Assembly (NCBI GenBank): GCA_031273645.1
Contig: JAISRM010000107.1
Coordinates: forward strand, 1 to 11,906
DNA from: Endomicrobium sp.
GTDB taxonomy: Bacteria; Elusimicrobiota; Endomicrobiia; Endomicrobiales; Endomicrobiaceae
Direction of reading: 5' to 3'
DNA: 11,906 bases
The stretch's first letter is position 1. Every line of letters begins with the position of its first letter. The notes beneath the pieces were generated by a model. That model searched no databases. It saw nothing but the letters and a program-made list of their open reading frames with translations, and was not told the origin of the DNA. Position numbers and translations under genes: made by a program. This document shows, piece after piece, positions 7,307 through 11,906 of the stretch.

Positions 7307-7321
7307 ACAGACGCAGTCTGT
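7307..7321. repeat. Short hairpin ACAGAC-GCA-GTCTGT
   Basis: Perfect 6-bp stem with loop GCA in place of GAA. It is followed by CGTCTCAAAATGTCT, which recurs nearly unchanged after the degenerate copy at 7502-7516. Confidence 0.6.
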
Positions 7322-7363
7322 CGTCTCAAAATGTCTAAAAGTTTGTCAATCCCCCGTCGGTTT

Positions 7364-7488
7364 GTCATTCCCGCGAAAGCGGGAATCCATGTTTACTGAA
7401 AAATTCTTTTTACATTGCGTTTTTAAAAACAATAATGTTAGAAACTAAATTAATATTAAACATGGATTCCCATTTTCATGGCAATGAC
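7364..7488. mobile_element. MITE-like element, copy 1 (125 bp)
   Basis: The element has 32-bp terminal inverted repeats at 7364-7395 and 7457-7488. Each terminal repeat is itself a hairpin of the form ATTCCC-N8-GGGAAT. The left end is intact (GCGAAAGC centre), and the right end carries a changed arm (CCCATTTTCATGGCAAT). The AT-rich interior (ATTCTTTTTACATTG, AATAATGTTAGA) has no coding capacity and recurs in copy 2. This structure fits a non-autonomous miniature inverted-repeat element. No transposase is present in the window. Confidence 0.75.
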
Positions 7489-7501
7489 AGACACAAACAA
7501 A

Positions 7502-7516
7502 ACAAGCGAAGTCTGT
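7502..7516. repeat. Degenerate hairpin copy ACAAGC-GAA-GTCTGT
   Basis: Same 15-nt family and same 3' flank (CGTCTCAGAATGTCT) as the copy at 7307, but the left arm is mutated (ACAAGC), so pairing is weakened. Confidence 0.5.
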
Positions 7517-7539
7517 CGTCTCAGAATGTCTCAAAGTTT

Positions 7540-7625
7540 ATCATTCCCGCGTTTTTAATATTCGTTCTTCCTAAGCAGCCTGCACTCGAGTGTCTCTATC
7601 GGGTGGGAATCCACGTTTACTAAAA
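7540..7625. repeat. Loop-insert repeat (type A), copy 3
   Basis: 86-bp unit that begins ATCATTCCCGCG (first base changed from G) and ends GGGTGGGAATCCACGTTTAC plus TAAAA. It carries the CACTCGAGTG palindrome. Like copy 1 it is followed by TTTGTCATTCCCCATCGTTC, then another GTCATTCCC start, showing that a larger composite unit was duplicated. Confidence 0.82.
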
Positions 7626-7647
7626 TTTGTCATTCCCCATCGTTCTT

Positions 7648-7777
7648 GTCATTCCCATGAAAATGGGAATCCACGTTTACTAAAAAATTCTTTTTACATT
7701 GAGTCTTTGAAATGAATAAAATAATGTTAGAAGATATATTAATATTAAACATGGATTCCCGCTTTCGCGGGAATGAC
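7648..7777. mobile_element. MITE-like element, copy 2 (130 bp)
   Basis: Second copy, with the same interior landmarks (ATTCTTTTTACATTG, AATAATGTTAGA, ATATTAATATTAAACATGGA). Its right end (7746-7777) is the exact 32-nt reverse complement of the left end of copy 1. Its own left end has centre ATGAAAAT instead of GCGAAAGC, with compensating arm changes so the hairpin still pairs. It starts inside the GTCATT run that follows type A copy 3. Confidence 0.75.
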
Positions 7778-7788
7778 GGCGACGGCTA

Positions 7789-7825
7789 TTCCCATTTTCA
7801 TGGCAATGACAGACACAAACAAAAC
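7789..7825. repeat. MITE right-end fragment
   Basis: This stretch repeats the end of MITE copy 1 and its flank (TTCCCATTTTCATGGCAATG, then ACAGACACAAACAAAAC), matching 7467-7503 over about 37 bp. It is a partial copy that includes flanking sequence, so it arose by local duplication rather than clean insertion. Confidence 0.7.
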
Positions 7826-7838
7826 AGGCGAAGCCTGT
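7824..7838. repeat. Short hairpin ACAGGC-GAA-GCCTGT
   Basis: Perfect 6-bp stem with GAA triloop, directly after the CACAAACAAA flank of the first MITE end fragment. Confidence 0.6.
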
Positions 7839-7873
7839 CCCATTTTCATGGCAATGACAGATGCAAACAAAAC
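7838..7873. repeat. MITE right-end fragment, second partial copy
   Basis: This is a second partial copy of the same end plus flank, reading CCCATTTTCATGGCAATGAC, then AGATGCAAACAAAAC. It differs from the first fragment at GATGC versus GACAC. Together with the copy at 7789 it gives a direct duplication about 50 bp apart. Confidence 0.65.
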
Positions 7874-7898
7874 GGACATTGAAAAAACAATTGACTAA

Positions 7899-7913
7899 AC
7901 AGACGAAGTCTGT
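7899..7913. repeat. Short hairpin ACAGAC-GAA-GTCTGT
   Basis: Perfect 6-bp stem with GAA triloop. On the - strand it is followed by TTAGTCAATTGTTTTTTC, so it could act as a second terminator for the ABC operon after the one at 7923-7943. Confidence 0.6.
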
Positions 7914-7922
7914 CTGCGTTCC

Positions 7923-7943
7923 ATAAAACAGGCGAAGCCTGCG
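7923..7943 (-). terminator. Probable intrinsic terminator of the ABC-transporter operon
   Basis: Read on the - strand, CAGGC-TTC-GCCTG (core 7929-7941) is followed by TTTTAT, about 35 nt after the ATPase stop codon. An alternative larger stem lies just upstream on the same strand: CCTGCGC (7964-7970) can pair with GCGCAGG around 7939-7945. The two structures overlap, so only one forms at a time. The hairpin is a member of the regional GAA-loop family. Confidence 0.5.
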
Positions 7944-7976
7944 CAGTTTGTCAGCTTGCTGCGCGCAGGCGTATTC

Positions 7977-8663
7977 TTAATTTTCAACTGTTATCTTTCC
8001 GTCTTTCATTTCAATTTTTTTATTTCCTATTTTTGCAAATTCCGGATTGTGCGTTACTAAAATAATAGTGATTTTGCGCTCTTTGTTTAGCTGCGTAAGA
8101 ATTTCCTGTATCTCTTGGGAGCGTTTGCTGTCGAGGTTTCCCGTCGGCTCGTCGGCTATAAGAATTTCAGGCGAATTAATTAATGCTCTTGCAATGGCTA
8201 CTCTTTGCATTTCGCCGCCGGAAAGTTCATACGGCAGATGATTTTTGCGACGCGCTATGCCTAAGATTTCTAAAACTTCATTTATTTTTTCCTGCGTAAC
8301 CGTCAATTCTTTTTGAAATACCGACGGAACTAAAATATTTTCTTTTACCGTTAATGTCGGCAGCAGAAAAAATTTCTGAAAAATGTATCCGAAAAATTTT
8401 CTTCTGACTTTTGTAAGTTCCGATTCTGAAAAACTGGCGCCGTCTTTAAAAATTTCGTTTCCGTCTATTTTTAAAACGCCTGAAGACGGATTGTCAAGAC
8501 AGCCTATGATGTTTACAAGGGTGGTTTTGCCCGAACCCGAAGGTCCGGTAACGGCCGCGATGTCGCCTTTTTCTATGCTGAAACTTACTCCGTCAAGCGC
8601 GCGTACTTCTTCTGAACCGCGTTTATAAATTTTTGTTAAGCCCGTCGCTGTTATCAAGTTCAT
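7977..8663 (-). CDS. ABC transporter ATP-binding protein, LolD/MacB family
   Basis: This 228-aa cytoplasmic ATPase powers the permease encoded just upstream on the same strand. It has a complete motif set: Walker A GPSGSGKTT (40-48), Q-loop Gln96 (FQKFFLLPTLTVKENI), signature LSGGEMQR (147-154), Walker B ILIADEP with catalytic Glu172, D-loop NLDS and H-loop His205 (LVTHN). The FxxLLPTLTxxEN stretch and the size are typical of the LolD/MacB/FtsE-like group that works on substrates at the outer face of the inner membrane. I chose the ATG at 8663 (MNLITATGL) over one seven codons upstream, because AAAGAGG sits 7 nt before it and inside the longer version. It is separated from the permease gene by 90 nt with no obvious promoter. 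It is the last gene of its operon. Confidence 0.93.
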   Translation of the reverse strand: MNLITATGLTKIYKRGSEEVRALDGVSFSIEKGDIAAVTGPSGSGKTTLVNIIGCLDNPSSGVLKIDGNEIFKDGASFSESELTKVRRKFFGYIFQKFFLLPTLTVKENILVPSVFQKELTVTQEKINEVLEILGIARRKNHLPYELSGGEMQRVAIARALINSPEILIADEPTGNLDSKRSQEIQEILTQLNKERKITIILVTHNPEFAKIGNKKIEMKDGKITVEN

Positions 8664-8753
8664 TTTTTTACCTCTTTTTATCATAAGTTAAGCGCAAATC
8701 ATCGGCTGAAATTAAAATGCAGTCGTTTTGCTTTTATTAAATTTTTTTGCCGG
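8664..8753 (-). other. 90-nt intercistronic gap between permease and ATPase genes
   Basis: This is the longest gap inside the - strand operon apart from its AT-rich neighbours. It is AT-rich and holds the ATPase ribosome binding site (AAAGAGG on the - strand). I see no clear stem-loop or promoter. Confidence 0.5.
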
Positions 8754-9938
8754 TTAATCGTTTGCCCTTATTGCTTCAAGCGGTCTGATCTGCGCCGCTC
8801 TTATCGACGGATAAATTCCGCCTATTATGCCTATCGCGGCTATTGCGGCAAACGACAGCGCGGCGATTTGCAAATCTATGGCTATCAAATTTCCGTTAGG
8901 CGTAAAAGGCAAAAAGTAGCGTATGATTTTTTCCGACGCGTCTGCAAAGGCTAAAGAAAATATTATTCCAAAAGCTGCGCCTAAAGAGCATAAAAGCGCC
9001 GTTTCAATTAAAATCATTTTAAAAATGTCCGACGGCAAAGCTCCCATGCTTTTTAATATGCCTATTTCCTGATACCTTTCAAATACCGACATCAATACCG
9101 TGTTTAACACGCCAAACATAGCTATAAGAAAAGCTATAAAAGCTATTGATAAAACTATGACCTTTGCGCTTGTAACAAGGCTCATGATAGTGTTTTTTAC
9201 CTGCGCCATCGACACTACCTGAACGTCTTGGAGCTTATAAAGTTCTTCTTCAAAAAGATTTGCGTCGGCTTCTCTTTTTAGCTGTATGCCTAACATTGTA
9301 AGCTGCCCTTCTTTGCCGAAAGTTTTTTGAAGCGCTTTAAGAGGCAAAAATATCATTCCGTCGTCTTGCGTTCCTGTGCGTTTTAAAATGCCGGCTACTT
9401 TAAATTCAGTTTCGCTTCCGGGAAGAATCATCAAATCCCCGATTTCGCGCTGTTCGAGTTCTGCGGCTTCAAAACCTAAAACTATTTCGTCTTGCGAGTT
9501 TTCATTAAACCATGCGCCCTGCTGAAATTGTAAATACGGCTTCATCTCGGGATAAGTTTGCGGATCAATTCCCAAGTATATGGAAGTTCCGCCGTTTTCT
9601 CCTTTGTTGGGGTCAAATTCGGCGTGCATTAACATCGCCGACGTTTTTGACACTTCGGGAGATTTATCGACGTCTGCAACTATTGATTGAGGCATATAGC
9701 GAAGCCCTGTTCCGCCTTTAAGCATAAGCGTGGCGGCCTCGTAAGGACATCCTTTAGCCGTTAAAATTATTTGAAAACCCATAGCGTCGATATCGTTGTT
9801 GAGGGAGTTTTCATAACCCCTGTTAAAACCCAGCAGCGTTACTAATACCCACGCCGACAGCATTATTCCCGTAACGGTAAAAAAAGTGCGCGTTTTTCTT
9901 CTTAAAAGATTTTTGTATGAAATTTGAAATATGTTCAT
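8754..9938 (-). CDS. ABC transporter permease, MacB/FtsX (LolC/E-like) family
   Basis: This 394-aa inner-membrane subunit pairs with the LolD/MacB-type ATPase. The layout is the family standard: a cytoplasmic start with NLLRRKTRTFFT, TM1 at about 18-38, and a large periplasmic MacB_PCD-type domain (about 40-260, with VLGFEAAELEQREIGD and FKVAGILKRTGTQDDGMIFLPL). Three TM helices follow at about 266-290, 315-340 and 360-380, with the FtsX-domain loop ERYQEIGILKSMGALPSDIF that couples to the ATPase. The C-terminus reads PSIRAAQIRPLEAIRAND, the usual MacB/LolE ending. Such transporters do mechanotransmission (drug, peptide or lipoprotein export) rather than classical transmembrane pumping. AGGAGG lies just before the ATG, and the start overlaps the preceding stop (ATGA). 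No membrane-fusion (MacA) or TolC homologue is visible, so the substrate stays open. Confidence 0.92.
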   Translation of the reverse strand: MNIFQISYKNLLRRKTRTFFTVTGIMLSAWVLVTLLGFNRGYENSLNNDIDAMGFQIILTAKGCPYEAATLMLKGGTGLRYMPQSIVADVDKSPEVSKTSAMLMHAEFDPNKGENGGTSIYLGIDPQTYPEMKPYLQFQQGAWFNENSQDEIVLGFEAAELEQREIGDLMILPGSETEFKVAGILKRTGTQDDGMIFLPLKALQKTFGKEGQLTMLGIQLKREADANLFEEELYKLQDVQVVSMAQVKNTIMSLVTSAKVIVLSIAFIAFLIAMFGVLNTVLMSVFERYQEIGILKSMGALPSDIFKMILIETALLCSLGAAFGIIFSLAFADASEKIIRYFLPFTPNGNLIAIDLQIAALSFAAIAAIGIIGGIYPSIRAAQIRPLEAIRAND

Positions 9939-10555
9939 TTTGCCTCCTTAGCGTTTATAAATATTTTTGTAAGTATTAAATTTTTCTTTACGGCTCTGAG
10001 AATCGCTTTAAAGTCGGCGTCGTCTTGCGGATTTGGATTTTTTAGGGCTTTTACTTTGTCGCTTCCGCCTTGCGCGGTTTTAGGGTCGTAATTTTCAAAA
10101 TCTTTAAAAGTCAGCCCATTAAATTGCAGCGCAAATTCCCGAGAACGCAGTTCTTTTGCTTTTTTGGAAGTTAATTTCTGGCAGTAAAAATCTTCTATCG
10201 TTAAATCGGGCAGATAAACCAGAAATACCTGCAGTCCTCCGTATTGTCCTTTTTGATTTATGCCGTGAATATAGCCTATTATTTTGTCTTTCTGATAAAT
10301 CGTGTATAGCGTGTAAGGAACGTCTATTGTTTCATATAGTCCGCTAAAGTTATCGCCGAGCTTTTCTTCTATTTCTTTAAGAAGCGTTTCGCCTCCGAGC
10401 TTATCGACGGACATATACGCGGTTTTATATCCTGTGGACTGCGGAAAAAAACGTTTTACGTCTCTGTCGGGATCGTTTAAATCGCAGCCTACCGCGCCAA
10501 AGGATTGAGAGCATAAAGCCGATAACAACAATAGCGACAACATCAATTTTTTCAT
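9935..10555 (-). CDS. Secreted protein, possibly a degenerate FMN-binding-domain protein
   Basis: This 206-aa exported protein has a clear signal peptide (KK then LMLSLLLLSALCSQSFG), with a probable cleavage after Gly20. Cys24 could alternatively be a lipidation site (AVGC), but that is a poor lipobox. The mature part shows DRDVKRFFPQSTGYKT (30-45), KIIGYIHGINQKGQYGGLQV (91-110) and FALQFNGLTF (141-150). This order resembles FMN_bind domains of RnfG/NqrC type, which have a FP-rich start, VGYV..GKGYGG..V and F..QF.G. The flavin-attachment SGAT(S/T) motif expected near the end is absent; the place is taken by NPNPQDDADFKAILRAVKKN. It may be a non-flavinylated relative, or the similarity may be superficial. 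The gene is translationally coupled to the permease by an ATGA overlap, so it likely works at the periplasmic face of that transporter. Confidence 0.6.
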   Translation of the reverse strand: MKKLMLSLLLLSALCSQSFGAVGCDLNDPDRDVKRFFPQSTGYKTAYMSVDKLGGETLLKEIEEKLGDNFSGLYETIDVPYTLYTIYQKDKIIGYIHGINQKGQYGGLQVFLVYLPDLTIEDFYCQKLTSKKAKELRSREFALQFNGLTFKDFENYDPKTAQGGSDKVKALKNPNPQDDADFKAILRAVKKNLILTKIFINAKEAK

Positions 10556-10580
10556 TTTCGCCTCTTTTAAAAAATTTCAG

Positions 10581-11555
10581 CTATATTAAAAAATAATAAT
10601 ACAGCTGCATTACGATTTTATTTTCTTTTGATTCTATGTCGCGCGCATACGTTATTCGTGAAGTTAAATCGGCGTTAATTTTATATGCGGCCTGCGCCGA
10701 AAGATAATAATTTTTTATATCGCCAAGCTGCGTATAGACGCCCTGTCCTTCAAGTTTTAATTTATTTTCTTCAAGAAAGTTAAAACTTAATCTGTATAAT
10801 CCGGCATAAGCGTCTTCGTCCATTTTTTTACCGGCGGTAATTTGGGCTTTGTGTTCAACGTTATTTCTGTTGTAGGCAAAGTCTGCTCCAAAAAGCAGAA
10901 CTTCATGAGGCAAATTGCCCATTATCTCCCAGCCCATAGAATCAAAAACGTTTCCTGACATTACCGACAGGCCTATATTATAATTGTCATAACTTAAAAC
11001 GCCTTTTGAAATTCTTGAAGTTATAAGATAGTTCCCGTCAAATTTTAACGCCATGCCCGTTGCCGACGTTAAAGAGAACTGAATATTTCCGTTTTTAGTG
11101 TCTTTTGAAATTCCCGCGCCCCAGTCTCTGTCGTAGCCAAAGCCAAACATTGACAGAGGCTGCAATAAATCCGCGTGCGTATCCCAATAGGATTCAAGAC
11201 CGTAAGAAATTCTATTATGACCTACCCAAACGTCTGCAAAAGATGTTTTTAATTTTAAATATGCGTTATATATCTGAAGCTGCGCTCTGTTTTCATTGTC
11301 GTCAAAAGCCGTTCGAAGCTGCAAAGCGGCGGTAAGAAAGTCTGAGTTAGACGAAGAGAATTTTTTTATCAGGTCAAAGCCCAAAGAGTTTTTTTGCATA
11401 GGATCTTGGCGGCGTCCGGAATGATAAATTATTTTATCTTCGACGGAAGAATAACCGGCGATCGCCTGAACTTCTAAAAATAACAGACTGCTTGAAGCCT
11501 CAAGAGAAAGAGGCGATATTAAAACAAATAATAAGATTGCGGTAAATTTGCGCAT
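10581..11555 (-). CDS. Outer-membrane beta-barrel protein (porin-like), unclassified
   Basis: This 324-aa protein has a signal peptide (MRKFTAILLFVLISPLSLEA, cleavage near Ala20). The rest has alternating hydrophobic/polar segments and many aromatic residues, typical of beta-strands: LQIYNAYLKLKTSFADVWVG, NIQFSLTSATGMALKF, LYRLSFNFLEENKLKLEG, YYLSAQAAYKINADLTSRIT and the last strand IVMQLYYYFLI. It ends in Ile rather than the classical terminal Phe/Trp, but the last strand is otherwise outer-membrane-like. I see no plug domain or TonB box, so it looks like a small barrel (perhaps 14-16 strands), not a TonB receptor, and it is not a TolC-type helical barrel. It lies between the YtkA-like gene and the secreted protein in the ABC operon. 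I cannot assign a substrate. Confidence 0.72.
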   Translation of the reverse strand: MRKFTAILLFVLISPLSLEASSSLLFLEVQAIAGYSSVEDKIIYHSGRRQDPMQKNSLGFDLIKKFSSSNSDFLTAALQLRTAFDDNENRAQLQIYNAYLKLKTSFADVWVGHNRISYGLESYWDTHADLLQPLSMFGFGYDRDWGAGISKDTKNGNIQFSLTSATGMALKFDGNYLITSRISKGVLSYDNYNIGLSVMSGNVFDSMGWEIMGNLPHEVLLFGADFAYNRNNVEHKAQITAGKKMDEDAYAGLYRLSFNFLEENKLKLEGQGVYTQLGDIKNYYLSAQAAYKINADLTSRITYARDIESKENKIVMQLYYYFLI

Positions 11556-11609
11556 AAAATTCCTTTAAAGCAAAATTAATAATAAAGAATAAGAGCGGCT
11601 TAATTTAAA

Positions 11610-11635
11610 GCAAGCGGGAAAAGCCCGAAACTTGC
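11610..11635 (-). promoter_or_regulatory. Intercistronic stem-loop between the YtkA-like gene and the barrel gene
   Basis: GCAAG CGGG AAAAG CCCG AAA CTTGC on the + strand pairs as a 5-bp outer and 4-bp inner stem with a 3-nt bulge and a 5-nt loop. On the - strand it lies 7 nt beyond the YtkA-like stop and ends 55 nt before the barrel start. The following tract is only weakly T-rich (TTTAAATTAAG), so it could be a leaky terminator, an mRNA-stability element or nothing. Confidence 0.4.
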
Positions 11636-11641
11636 GGCAAA

Positions 11642-11905
11642 TTAAATATTAATGTAAATGGCTCCGGTAAAAATCTTTTGCGAATTTTCGCTAAACTCAA
11701 GCAGTATTTCCCATTTGCCGCGCATTACGGAATTTAAAGGCATAAGATAATCGCCGGACTTGTTTTTTCTAAATTTTACGGGACCCGACGAATGATGTCC
11801 GCGCATTTGAGGCATGTCGTAAGCGCCCAGAATTTCAAGTTTGTCAGTTTTATTGCCGTCTTTGTCAAATACCGATATTTTTATAACGGAGCGCCCCATC
11901 CTCGG
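11642..11905 (-). CDS. YtkA/FixH-like domain protein, 5' end outside window
   Basis: The frame is open to the window edge. Beyond the internal Met at 11899 it continues as Pro-Arg, so the true start is to the right and only the last 88 residues are visible. The segment has the look of a YtkA-like/FixH-type periplasmic domain: an Ig-like beta fold with DMPQMRGHHSSGPVKF, then GDYLMPLNSVMRGKWEILLE. The pairing of a MP-x-MxGH motif with a later M-x-GxW is characteristic of that family, which is often found with copper handling or oxidase assembly. The Met and His residues here could bind a metal, but that is inferred. It is the most upstream visible gene of the - strand operon, 86 nt before the barrel gene. 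Signal peptide and total length cannot be judged. Confidence 0.65.
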   Translation of the reverse strand, partial: PRMGRSVIKISVFDKDGNKTDKLEILGAYDMPQMRGHHSSGPVKFRKNKSGDYLMPLNSVMRGKWEILLEFSENSQKIFTGAIYINI

Positions 11906-11906
11906 T

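Larger units (their letters stand above)
6985..7976. other. Gene-free repeat-rich intergenic region between convergent operons
   Basis: This interval of about 990 bp separates the ends of two convergent operons. It holds no convincing gene. The only frame of note (7435-7623) runs through repeat copies and lacks a recognisable product. Nearly all of it is assignable to MITE-like elements, their loop-insert variants, end fragments, partial GTCATTCCCC units and short GAA-loop hairpins. Being downstream of both operons, it can tolerate repeat accumulation without breaking genes or promoters. Confidence 0.85.

Noticed and set aside
7435..7623. 62-codon + strand reading frame in the intergenic region
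   Set aside because: It runs through a MITE copy and a type A repeat, so the protein would be translated repeat sequence; no ribosome binding site or recognisable motif.
6985..7976. CRISPR array
   Set aside because: Repeats are of several kinds, irregularly spaced, partly inverted and diverged; there are no uniform unique spacers and no cas genes.
8664..8684. ATG at 8684 as the ATPase start
   Set aside because: The ribosome binding site AAAGAGG lies inside that extension and points to the ATG at 8663, which also fits the family N-terminus.

Overview
The window reads as a chromosomal segment of a strictly anaerobic, fermenting, diderm bacterium. The + strand half carries oxygen-sensitive fermentation genes: bifunctional AdhE and two [FeFe]-hydrogenase-type proteins. 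The - strand half carries genes that need an outer membrane: a beta-barrel protein, a secreted protein and a MacB/LolD-type ABC exporter. From memory, this hydrogenase gene set together with diderm envelope genes fits Elusimicrobiota (Elusimicrobium/Endomicrobium-like). Related hydrogenase loci also occur in Firmicutes, so the phylum assignment is an inference.

Region 1 (1-6984, + strand) is one tightly packed operon that enters the window inside adhE. The order is adhE (3' two thirds), a Rex-family redox repressor, an H-cluster protein with FeS and PAS domains (HydS-like), a SpoIIE/PP2C-type phosphatase with an extra C-terminal domain, a small NuoE-like [2Fe-2S] protein, and a second [FeFe] hydrogenase with an apparently complete catalytic site (HydA2-like). 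Gaps are 2 to 32 nt, and two junctions overlap. The likely logic is that NADH/NAD+ is read by Rex and H2 or ferredoxin redox state by HydS. HydS probably signals through the phosphatase, while AdhE and HydA2 are the electron-disposal enzymes being balanced (ethanol versus H2).

Region 2 (6985-7976) is a gene-free stretch of about 1 kb between two convergent operons. It is packed with repeats: two copies of a MITE-like element of 125-130 bp with 32-bp terminal inverted repeats; three copies of an 86-91 bp element that looks like the same terminal hairpin with about 50 bp inserted in its loop; end fragments; an 11-G tract; and seven small ACAGRC-GAA-GYCTGT hairpins (or their complements), some placed where terminators are expected.

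Region 3 (7977-11906, - strand) is a second operon, read from right to left: a YtkA/FixH-like protein (5' end outside the window), an outer-membrane beta-barrel, a secreted protein that may be a degenerate FMN-binding domain, a MacB/FtsX-type permease and a LolD/MacB-type ATPase. It looks like an envelope export or uptake system. Its substrate cannot be read from the sequence.
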